A stretch of DNA of 5,600 nucleotides, taken from positions 1 to 5,600 of the forward strand of contig JANQMQ010000681.1 of NCBI GenBank assembly GCA_028279995.1. Reading direction: 5' to 3'. The translations under genes were made by a program, and so were the position numbers. The stretch's first letter is position 1. Every line of letters starts with the position of its first letter. Shown piece by piece: positions 1 through 4,717 of this stretch. The DNA comes from Candidatus Phaeomarinibacter sp. GTDB taxonomy: Bacteria > Pseudomonadota > Alphaproteobacteria > CGMCC-115125. Under the pieces are notes generated by a model. The model made no database searches and was not told the DNA's origin. It saw nothing but the letters and a program-made list of their open reading frames with translations.

Positions 1-223
1 GTTCTGTAAAGCGGATGCTGATGGCGGGCTCAATGGTGGTGTAGAGGTCGTTGAGCTCCTCGTCCCGGTTGTCCGCATCAAACGTATTGTCATTCTGGAT
101 CTCGATGGGGATTTCCCCCTCGATCCGCGGAAACAGGGTTTCGTCGGCAAGTGCCGGCGCGGATGCAAAGCTCGCAGCAGCAAGCAGTGCACCCAGAGAC
201 GTAAGCGTCCTGGTTGCAGTCAT
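1..223 (-). CDS. Exported protein, probable outer-membrane porin-like beta-barrel (5' part only)
   Basis: The start codon is at 221-223 on the minus strand, and 74 codons are visible before the gene leaves the window, so length and C-terminus are unknown. A GGGGGA ribosome binding site (233-238) lies 9 bases before the ATG. Residues 1-26 form a clear Sec signal peptide: a charged start (R5), a hydrophobic core rich in Leu and Ala, and an ALA cleavage site before D27. The mature start is acidic and Asn/Asp rich, with short alternating segments (FPRIEGEIPIEIQND, then TTIEPAISIRFTE). This alternation resembles the first strands of an outer-membrane beta-barrel porin. Two Fur-like sites upstream suggest iron control, which would fit a transport role. 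The porin call is inference from style; another periplasmic or surface protein is possible. The signal peptide is the secure part. Confidence 0.7.
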   Translation of the reverse strand, partial: MTATRTLTSLGALLAAASFASAPALADETLFPRIEGEIPIEIQNDNTFDADNRDEELNDLYTTIEPAISIRFTE

Positions 224-245
224 TTCGGGTTGTCCCCCACAAGAT

Positions 246-268
246 GCCCGCGACTGACCTTCGCGGGC
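246..268 (-). promoter_or_regulatory. Leader hairpin before the exported-protein gene
   Basis: GCCCGCG (246-252) and CGCGGGC (262-268) form a perfect 7-bp all-GC stem with a 9-base loop. In the minus-strand transcript it ends 7 bases before the GGGGGA ribosome binding site. It could affect stability or translation of the leader. Inverted repeats of this size are expected a few times by chance in a window this long, so function is uncertain. Confidence 0.35.
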
Positions 269-322
269 GGATACGTGTCCAAAGGCCCAGCGCCTTCGGT
301 ACTGTTGTCGGTCTGTCATGAA

Positions 323-337
323 TGAGAATGATTTGCA
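323..337. promoter_or_regulatory. Fur-box-like operator
   Basis: TGAGAATGATTTGCA matches the 7-1-7 Fur consensus (TGATAAT, N, ATTATCA) at 12 of the 14 defined positions, and its own two arms match each other at 5 of 7. It lies about 100 bases upstream of the start codon of the minus-strand exported protein, a usual place for iron-dependent repression of an outer-membrane protein. In alphaproteobacteria Fur or its relatives Mur and Irr could be the binder, so the metal is inferred. Confidence 0.6.
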
Positions 338-339
338 AC

Positions 340-358
340 AATAATGCGAGTGGTTATC
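340..358. promoter_or_regulatory. Possible second Fur-like site
   Basis: AATAATGCGAGTGGTTATC matches the classical 19-bp Fur box at 13 of 19 positions, mostly in its two outer thirds. It begins 2 bases after the first site. Tandem or overlapping sites are common at Fur-controlled promoters. On its own this match would not be convincing; its position beside a better site is the main argument. Confidence 0.35.
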
Positions 359-364
359 ACTCGC
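346..364. repeat. Perfect 7-bp palindrome in the divergent control region
   Basis: GCGAGTG (346-352) and CACTCGC (358-364) are exact inverted repeats around a 5-base centre, GTTAT. The element overlaps the second Fur-like site and could be an operator for another regulator acting on either divergent gene. There is no U-run after it on either strand, so it does not look like a terminator. Confidence 0.45.
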
Positions 365-488
365 GACTTATTGAAGCAGCCTCAACCACGATCGCTAACA
401 CCCTCAGAACAAAGGACTATCGCGCACCTGGCATTTGATGTATGAAGTGCGTAGTTCTAATCCGCGTTTTGAGGGATTGAGATCATGA

Positions 489-509
489 GCCGGTGCGCAG
501 AACACCGGC
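489..509 (+). promoter_or_regulatory. Leader hairpin before the SOI-like gene
   Basis: GCCGGTG (489-495) and CACCGGC (503-509) form a perfect 7-bp stem with a 7-base loop, 24 bases upstream of the start codon at 534. The ribosome binding site GGGGGA (519-524) lies just outside the hairpin and is left free. A role in mRNA stability is possible; a chance repeat cannot be excluded. Confidence 0.35.
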
Positions 510-533
510 GCGACTACCGGGGGACACGACCAC

Positions 534-1022
534 ATGACTTTCACCAGCCATCAGCGCCTGCTCGTGCAGCACGGCCTCATCATCATGCTGCTCGGCCTGA
601 TCGGTGGCTTTTTTCTGCTGTTCGCAGCCCTCGGCCAGATATCCCTGTCGCCGCTGCCGCTGGCCTTTGACTACGTGATCCCCGGCGACACGGCCCAGTG
701 GCGCGCCGTCCATGTGGGCAACATCGTGAACGGGCTAATGGCGATCATCTTCGCCCTGCTTATTCCCATGCTGACGCTCAGCGCAAAGACGACGCGCCTG
801 ATCTCGATCGGCCTCGTCTGCACCATTTGGGGCAACGCCCTGTTTTACATTTTCGGCATTCTGACGCCCAATAAGGGCCTGTCGCTCGGCGACAATCCGG
901 TGGGCGAAGCAAGCTGGGCCGCGCCCATCGCCTTCCTGCCCGCCTTCATCGTCGCCTTCGTGCTGATGGTGATCGTCGTCGTCATGCTGCGGAACCTGCC
1001 TGCTGCTGACGACACCAAGTAG
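534..1022 (+). CDS. Four-helix membrane protein resembling styrene-oxide isomerase
   Basis: This is a 162-residue protein with four likely membrane helices (about 15-35, 59-81, 88-110 and 129-152) and a short polar C-terminus. Length, helix number and several motifs recall the styrene-oxide isomerase (StyC/SOI) family, a haem-b membrane enzyme that turns aryl epoxides into aldehydes. From memory of that family, the haem ligand His58 and active-site Asn64 and Tyr103 align with H60, N66 and Y105 here with identical spacing. The stretch PNKGLSLGDN (112-121) also resembles the family's conserved loop after helix 3. The active-site Asp95 position appears to be T97, so the chemistry may differ. The start has a GGGGGA site 9 bases upstream. 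A di-iron protein gene follows after 47 bases, probably co-transcribed. No other styrene-pathway gene is visible, so the natural substrate is unknown. The family call rests on recalled motifs, not on a search. Confidence 0.6.
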   Translation: MTFTSHQRLLVQHGLIIMLLGLIGGFFLLFAALGQISLSPLPLAFDYVIPGDTAQWRAVHVGNIVNGLMAIIFALLIPMLTLSAKTTRLISIGLVCTIWGNALFYIFGILTPNKGLSLGDNPVGEASWAAPIAFLPAFIVAFVLMVIVVVMLRNLPAADDTK

Positions 1023-1069
1023 TGTAACTGGGTAATGCGTTTGGACGTCCTGTCATCAGGAGACACATC

Positions 1070-2017
1070 ATGTCTGAGCACCAGACCGAAACAGTGAGTG
1101 ATGCCGAGGATCCCCCTTTTGAGCATCTCCCGTTTGAGCACCCGATGGACAACATCATTGTGCGGCCGTTGGATTTTGAGGTGGAGAAGCTCGATACAGG
1201 TCGCGTCGTCTGGAGCGACACGTCGCCGGAATTCGCGATCTACTTGAATGCTTTTGGCGTCCATGTGCCGTATTTCGAGCGCTATCTCATCCGCTCCATG
1301 TCGACCGCCAAGAGGCACGTGACGGACAAACGCCTGCGCGCTGACATGAGCGCCATCACCGGCCAGGAAGCCCACCACGCCAAGAACTTCCTGGAATTCA
1401 ACAAGGTACTGGCGGACCGCTATCCGCGTGTCGCGGAACTGGATGAACGCGCCCGTGCTTACTTCACTGAGCACGCCAAGACGGATTCCCTCAAGCGGCT
1501 TGTCGGGTTCACCGCCGGCTACGAGACCTTCACTTTCCTAGCCGGCATGATCATCCTAGCCAACTATGAGAAGTGGATGCAGGACTCAGATCCCGCCATC
1601 AAGGCGCTGTGGGTCTGGCATCAGGTGGAAGAAGTCGAGCATGGCGCAGTCGCTTTTGAGGTCTACAAGGACCTGTTCGGCGACCATGAGTGGTACCGCA
1701 AATACATGATCCTCGCAGCGCTGCTCCATATCGGAAAAGAAGCGCTGGCGGCATACTTCCACATGGCCAGAGTCGAAGGCTATTTCAAAAACCCTGTGAG
1801 CGGCGCGAAGGCGACATGGTTCGTGTTCGCAACCTTCGGCCAGATGGTCTGGCACTCGCTGCCGACCTTCTCCAGCCGCTACCACCCTCGCGTCCACCCG
1901 CTCGCCACAACCAAGCAGAACAAAATTGCGGTTGCATGGCGGCGCTATCTCAAGAAGGGTGGGGATGTCCTGACAATCGACCGGGCCAAGATGAAGGAAA
2001 TCATTGGTTTTGGTTGA
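1070..2017 (+). CDS. Ferritin-like di-iron protein, 'metal-dependent hydrolase' family (PF10118 type)
   Basis: The protein has 315 residues and a strong AGGAGA site 6 bases before the ATG. It reads as the family annotated as predicted metal-dependent hydrolase (COG3687/PF10118). The typical opening MDNIIVRPLDFEVEK begins at residue 26, after a family-atypical acidic leader holding a small tandem repeat (PFEH at 16-19 and 21-24). A four-helix di-iron ligand set is visible: E70, E100-x-x-H103 (QEAHH), E152 (GYETFTF) and E188-x-x-H191 (EEVEHGAVAFEVY). This pattern points to a carboxylate-bridged di-iron site, so an oxygen-using reaction (oxygenase or desaturase-like) is as plausible as hydrolysis. 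The name is historical and the reaction is not established. The protein is probably cytoplasmic; one hydrophobic stretch around 154-164 looks like a buried helix. It follows the SOI-like gene by 47 bases, which suggests linked function. An alternative start at M26 lacks a good ribosome binding site. Confidence 0.85.
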   Translation: MSEHQTETVSDAEDPPFEHLPFEHPMDNIIVRPLDFEVEKLDTGRVVWSDTSPEFAIYLNAFGVHVPYFERYLIRSMSTAKRHVTDKRLRADMSAITGQEAHHAKNFLEFNKVLADRYPRVAELDERARAYFTEHAKTDSLKRLVGFTAGYETFTFLAGMIILANYEKWMQDSDPAIKALWVWHQVEEVEHGAVAFEVYKDLFGDHEWYRKYMILAALLHIGKEALAAYFHMARVEGYFKNPVSGAKATWFVFATFGQMVWHSLPTFSSRYHPRVHPLATTKQNKIAVAWRRYLKKGGDVLTIDRAKMKEIIGFG

Positions 2018-2125
2018 GGCGTGTGATCGCGCCGGGCAGCAACAAGAGCAATAACAGCGCCCGGGCCATCATCGACCCCACCATCGATCATGTGCCCTGC
2101 GCCTTGAGGGGAGGGCACAACTGCC
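2018..2125 (+). other. Gap between the di-iron protein and PAP2 genes
   Basis: These 108 bases have no gene. CCGGGC (2032-2037) pairs with GCCCGG (2059-2064) over a 21-base loop, which is weak and not followed by a T-run, so I see no terminator. The right end holds the hairpin that overlaps the ribosome binding site of the PAP2 gene. No promoter is evident, so read-through from upstream is possible. Confidence 0.5.
2092..2118 (+). promoter_or_regulatory. Hairpin overlapping the PAP2 ribosome binding site
   Basis: GTGCCCT (2092-2098) and AGGGCAC (2112-2118) form a perfect 7-bp stem with a 13-base loop. The purine-rich ribosome binding site GGGGAGG (2108-2114) lies partly in the loop and partly in the 3' arm, and the stem ends 7 bases before the ATG at 2126. 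Folding would hinder ribosome access and could couple PAP2 translation to ribosomes or to another factor. A 7-bp repeat alone is near chance level; its position is what makes it worth noting. Confidence 0.4.
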
Positions 2126-3037
2126 ATGGACAGCTTTCTATTTTCAATGGACTGGGTGCTGCCGCTGCGCAGTGACTGGGCAACGCCGATTGCGCAGGGC
2201 TTTACCTGGATGGGCTACACGCCGTTCTTCCTGATGTTCCTGCCCATCGGCTACTGGCTGTGGGACCGCAGTATCTTCACCCGGCTCACCGTACTGGTCG
2301 CCATCGTCGCGGTGGTCAATGGCTGGTTCAAGGATTTCTGGCAGGACCCGCGCCCCGGCGCTGACATACAGCTTGATGGCCGCGTTACCGGCTCGCCGGG
2401 ACGGCCATCCGGCCACACGCAAGTCGCTGTCGCCATGTGGATGTGGCTAGCCTACGAAATCAATCGTCCGTGGGCGTGGGTCGTAGGCGTCATTCTGGCG
2501 GTCGGTGTGAGTTTTTCGCGTTTGTATCTAGGGGTGCACGATGTGGACGATGTGCTGACGGGGGCGGCGCTGGCGCTTGTGACCCTGGCGGCCTTCTACT
2601 GGCTGACCCGCCCGGGCAATTCATTGACGGAAGCATTGCGCGAGTCTGTTGTCGTTCAGCTCGTTCTCCTGGTGATGCTTGTTCCGATCATTGCAGCGGT
2701 CTGGCCCGCGGCATCCGATGCCGTCGGGGCAGCCATTCACTCCGGGTCTGCCCCCACGCTCACGGTTCTTTTCCTGCTGGCAGGCTGGCTGATCGGCAGC
2801 GCCCTCGACAAGCGTCTTGCGCCCGAGCAAGCGGCCCGTCCCGCCTGGTGGCAGATGATCATCATGGCGGTGGGCGGCATTGTCGTCCTGTTCGCCCTGC
2901 GGGAGGGCATAGAGGCGGCAGGTGCATTCATTGGCCTGGGTGACACTACCGTTGGCTTTGTCGGTGCGATGATGCTCGGGTTCTACATGACAGCGCTTGC
3001 CCCGATGGCCTTCAGGGCCATCGGGTTGATGCGCTGA
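2126..3037 (+). CDS. PAP2-family membrane phosphatase with C-terminal membrane extension
   Basis: This 303-residue integral membrane protein carries all three PAP2/acid-phosphatase motifs: K69-x6-R76-P77, P94-S95-G96-H97, and S131-R132-x5-H138-x3-D142. H97 and H138 are the expected catalytic acid and nucleophile. Such enzymes dephosphorylate lipid phosphates such as phosphatidate, undecaprenyl pyrophosphate or related lipids, with the site facing the periplasm; the substrate cannot be told here. The PAP2 core occupies roughly residues 30-162. The C-terminal half (about 172-303) adds four more hydrophobic segments (about 174-193, 209-226, 240-258 and 270-300) beyond the usual six-helix core, and I do not recognise this domain. 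The start at 2126 has GGGGAGG 11 bases upstream, partly held in a hairpin; M8 is a less likely alternative. It is convergent with the quorum-sensing cluster. Confidence 0.88.
   Translation: MDSFLFSMDWVLPLRSDWATPIAQGFTWMGYTPFFLMFLPIGYWLWDRSIFTRLTVLVAIVAVVNGWFKDFWQDPRPGADIQLDGRVTGSPGRPSGHTQVAVAMWMWLAYEINRPWAWVVGVILAVGVSFSRLYLGVHDVDDVLTGAALALVTLAAFYWLTRPGNSLTEALRESVVVQLVLLVMLVPIIAAVWPAASDAVGAAIHSGSAPTLTVLFLLAGWLIGSALDKRLAPEQAARPAWWQMIIMAVGGIVVLFALREGIEAAGAFIGLGDTTVGFVGAMMLGFYMTALAPMAFRAIGLMR
3001..3025. repeat. Perfect 10-bp hairpin at the 3' end of the PAP2 gene
   Basis: CCCGATGGCC (3001-3010) and GGCCATCGGG (3016-3025) are exact inverted repeats with a 5-base loop. This is a strong stem with 8 of 10 GC pairs. 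It lies inside the last codons of the PAP2 gene and encodes part of PMAFRAIG. No T-run follows on either strand, so an intrinsic terminator is not shown. It could pause RNA polymerase or protect the 3' end of the message. By rough count a 10-bp repeat this tight is unlikely by chance in 5.6 kb. Confidence 0.5.
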
Positions 3038-3053
3038 CGGGCTGTCTGCTGAT

Positions 3054-3073
3054 GTCAGAGATCTAGTTCTGAC
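3054..3073. repeat. Small hairpin between the convergent genes
   Basis: GTCAGA (3054-3059) and TCTGAC (3068-3073) form a 6-bp stem with an 8-base loop, spanning the stop codon of the minus-strand 73-residue gene. It sits in the 25-base gap between convergent stop codons, where a two-way terminator would be expected, but there is no T-run on either side. Weak support. Confidence 0.3.
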
Positions 3074-3284
3074 GCAGCGGACCGGTTGGTGTCAGCCGTG
3101 CTTCATCGTCTGCCACATCCGCCGCATAGAGCAGCATCTCAGACGTCTGGGGCATACCGACACCCGAGGCCAGTCTGGAGAGCATCTCCAGAACTGCCCG
3201 CATTTGCACGGCGGCTTCTTCTGCATTTGCCGGCCACTCACCTGCGCCTTTCTGGATATGAGCGGGGTCAAAATCATGCAACAT
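3063..3284 (-). CDS. Unrecognised 73-residue protein overlapping the end of luxI
   Basis: The chosen start (ATG 3282-3284) lies inside the 3' end of luxI, giving an 11-base overlap. A GGGGA ribosome binding site (3294-3298) sits 9 bases upstream, so translational coupling to luxI is likely. The frame extends 15 codons further into luxI to an ATG at 3329, but that start lacks this signal. The protein is acidic and soluble. It has a likely long amphipathic helix at about residues 20-40 (AEEAAVQMRAVLEMLSRLA), a Gly/Pro break (41-45), a second helix at about 46-63 and a short polar tail. I do not recognise the family. Helical proteins of this size next to luxI/luxR genes include antiactivators such as TraM, so a role in tuning quorum sensing is an inference from position. 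Protein-like composition argues against a chance frame; the competing frame starting at 3277 is Cys/Arg/Lys rich and unlikely. Confidence 0.6.
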   Translation of the reverse strand: MLHDFDPAHIQKGAGEWPANAEEAAVQMRAVLEMLSRLASGVGMPQTSEMLLYAADVADDEARLTPTGPLRQN

Positions 3285-3933
3285 GGCTGATATTCCCCAC
3301 ATCTGCATCTGCGGCATCAAGCGGTACAAATATCTCGCTCGAAATCCCGTGCATCTTGCGCAGCTGCGCGACGAGGCCCTTGCTCACAGGGAAGTATCCG
3401 GCAATGAACTCGCCTTCTGGAAACGGCTTGGCGGGCCCATAGTAGCGCACTGGCAAACCTGACTTTTCCAGCGAGCCTTTGGCCACCTGCTCGTAGGTCA
3501 CGAAATTCAGCCGGTCCACACCGTGGTGCAGCGCCCACTCAACATTGGCGATCTGCAACTCGCCATACCAGCGGCGCTGTTGGTCTGTCGCCATCGTGAC
3601 GTCCAGACCCGACCGTGAGCCTTCTGCGGCATTTGCGGTTCTGGGCAGTGCGCGGTCCGTTGCAAGGTCAGGCCAGAGTTCGGCCAGCATGTAGGGGTGA
3701 TCGCAGGTAATCATCCGCGTCTGGCAAACGACCTTGCCGGACCCGTCCATCCCCACGAGGTAGCGGGCGCGCAGCGTGTCGAACTCGTCGAACTCCATGC
3801 CCTGATGTTCCGGTACATCCCAGTCTACCCGTTGGCGGTACAGCATATGCCGGAGTCGATGCATCGACGCGTGGATATGCTCATGCGGGTACGGCGCAAT
3901 ACAAGGCTGGGCTAACGCAAACTCGTAGATCAT
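3274..3933 (-). CDS. luxI: LuxI-family acyl-homoserine lactone synthase
   Basis: This 219-residue cytoplasmic autoinducer synthase joins an acyl chain from acyl-ACP (or acyl-CoA) to S-adenosylmethionine and releases an AHL signal. The family's conserved residues are present at family spacing: R28, Y32 (usually Phe), W38, D49, D52, R73 and the ExxR pair E104/R107. The conserved aromatic near position 84 is W87 (motif ELWPDL). MEFDEFDTLRARYLV (46-60) and CQTRMI (70-75) are typical blocks. All catalytic acidic and basic positions are intact, so an active enzyme is expected; chain length cannot be read. 'luxI' is a family label. The ATG is preceded at 8 bases by AGGAG, which is buried in a perfect hairpin (3938-3959). 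The luxR gene lies 54 bases upstream on the same strand, and a 73-residue gene overlaps its end. Confidence 0.93.
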   Translation of the reverse strand: MIYEFALAQPCIAPYPHEHIHASMHRLRHMLYRQRVDWDVPEHQGMEFDEFDTLRARYLVGMDGSGKVVCQTRMITCDHPYMLAELWPDLATDRALPRTANAAEGSRSGLDVTMATDQQRRWYGELQIANVEWALHHGVDRLNFVTYEQVAKGSLEKSGLPVRYYGPAKPFPEGEFIAGYFPVSKGLVAQLRKMHGISSEIFVPLDAADADVGNISHVA

Positions 3934-3937
3934 GTGA

Positions 3938-3959
3938 TTGGCTCCTGTTTAGGAGCCAA
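3938..3959 (-). promoter_or_regulatory. Hairpin burying the luxI ribosome binding site
   Basis: On the plus strand TTGGCTCCT (3938-3946) and AGGAGCCAA (3951-3959) are exact 9-bp inverted repeats around GTTT. In the minus-strand mRNA this makes a 9-bp stem with an AAAC tetraloop, whose 3' arm begins with AGGAG, the only good ribosome binding site for luxI. That AGGAG is 8 bases from the ATG, and all five bases are paired with CUCCU. The stem ends 4 bases before the start codon. The direct reading is a translation-blocking structure. The same 22-bp dyad could instead be a protein operator, but it does not fit the CT-N12-AG las/rhl box or the usual CTG-N10-CAG lux box, and it lies too close to the ATG for a normal activator site. 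Confidence 0.7.
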
Positions 3960-3987
3960 CTCTGCGAAATTGCGTTTTTGAGCGGAC

Positions 3988-4701
3988 CTACAAACTCATG
4001 TGGGATATGTCGGCAATACCCATCATGTGAGCCTTAACCGCAGCATGGAGTCGGGTATTTACCTGAAGTTTCTGGAAGATGTGCTTCGTATGAAACCTTA
4101 CAGTGTTCTCGGAAATAGACAGTATGCCGCCTATTTCCCAGTCGGTCTTGCCGTCGGCCATCCAGCGCAACACTTCAAGCTCGCGTTGCGTGAGTTGGGT
4201 TGAGCCCTGAGCTTCCTTGGCGCGGTTCTGCACATGCAGAGCATGCATAGCGCTTGTCATGGCGTATACGGACATGAGGACCTGGTCTTCGTCGGCAAAA
4301 TGGTCGCCGCAGACGGAAACAGCCCCATGATATCCATCTCCCAGAGCAAGCGATGTGCTTATCCCGTGCGCCAGCCCGGCATCTGCGGCCATGCCAACAA
4401 ACTCGCGAGTCTGCTTGGTTTTTCCGGGGCACGCTGCCCATGTGAATGGTGTGAGGTCGCGGGTGGAGCGCTCAAGAATTGGGTCGTTCACATACAGCCC
4501 GTCGCCGACATAACTCTTGAGCCAGTCTTCGCTGAATGAGGTGCTTTCGATCAGATGCTCGCCCGCGCCGTCTATGCTGGGCGCTCTCACGCCATACATG
4601 TGTCGGCTGAAACCGAGGTCAGACATTGCGGATGCCCACGCATCAATTTCCCGGCCATTTGCTGCGGCCGAACTCAATCGATCAAGGTAATCAGCGAACA
4701 T
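3988..4701 (-). CDS. luxR: LuxR-family AHL-responsive transcription regulator
   Basis: This 237-residue regulator has an N-terminal autoinducer-binding domain (about 18-155) and a C-terminal LuxR-type HTH (about 170-225). The six signal-pocket residues invariant in TraR/LuxR are all present: W60, Y64, D73, P74, W88 and G113. The HTH keeps E174, L178 and G184 of the family, with SENTVRFHTKHIFQKL (197-212) as the recognition region. It should therefore bind an AHL and DNA, most likely the product of the adjacent luxI. 'luxR' is a family label. The GGGGGA ribosome binding site (4708-4713) is 6 bases before the ATG. The HTH-only gene ends 16 bases upstream, so the two are very likely co-transcribed. 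Whether it activates or represses cannot be told from sequence. Confidence 0.93.
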   Translation of the reverse strand: MFADYLDRLSSAAANGREIDAWASAMSDLGFSRHMYGVRAPSIDGAGEHLIESTSFSEDWLKSYVGDGLYVNDPILERSTRDLTPFTWAACPGKTKQTREFVGMAADAGLAHGISTSLALGDGYHGAVSVCGDHFADEDQVLMSVYAMTSAMHALHVQNRAKEAQGSTQLTQRELEVLRWMADGKTDWEIGGILSISENTVRFHTKHIFQKLQVNTRLHAAVKAHMMGIADISHMSL

Positions 4702-4717
4702 TCCGTATCCCCCGGAA

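Larger units (their letters stand above)
224..533. other. Divergent intergenic region between the exported protein and the membrane protein gene
   Basis: These 310 bases separate two divergent genes. From left to right they hold the minus-strand ribosome binding site (233-238), a GC-only 7-bp hairpin (246-268), a 5-bp hairpin (AAGGC 282-286 with GCCTT 292-296), two overlapping Fur-like sites (323-358), a 7-bp palindrome (346-364) and a leader hairpin before the plus-strand gene (489-509). A weak plus-strand promoter guess is TTGATG (435-440) with TCTAAT (456-461), but its 15-base spacer is short. No convincing gene lies here. The short reading frames that overlap the region have no ribosome binding site and no recognisable protein character. 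Confidence 0.7.

Noticed and set aside
90..341. Minus-strand 83-codon frame over the exported-protein start
   Set aside because: It is out of frame with the signal-peptide-bearing gene, Cys/Arg rich with no domain character, and its start lies in the Fur-site region without a ribosome binding site.
435..461. Possible promoter TTGATG / TCTAAT before the SOI-like gene
   Set aside because: The -10 match is fair, but the 15-base spacer is too short for a confident call; kept only as a remark in the intergenic entry.
485..670. Plus-strand 61-codon frame starting ahead of the SOI-like gene
   Set aside because: It overlaps the real gene in another frame, is Arg/His/Pro rich as GC-rich shadow frames are, and has no good ribosome binding site. 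A leader peptide is conceivable, but nothing supports it.
845..1474. Long 209-codon minus-strand frame
   Set aside because: It is antisense to two well-supported genes, has shadow-like composition and no recognisable domain.
2437..2943. Plus-strand 168-codon frame within the PAP2 gene
   Set aside because: It is Arg/Cys/Gly rich, out of frame with the three catalytic motifs of PAP2, and a shadow.
3092..3277. Alternative 61-codon minus-strand frame after luxI with an ATGA-type overlap
   Set aside because: The stop/start overlap is attractive, but the product is Cys/Arg/Lys rich and not protein-like, while the neighbouring frame (3063-3284) has normal composition and its own ribosome binding site.
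3938..3959. luxI-proximal hairpin as an intrinsic terminator after luxR
   Set aside because: In the transcript direction the stem is followed by UCACAUG, not a U-run, and it overlaps the luxI ribosome binding site.
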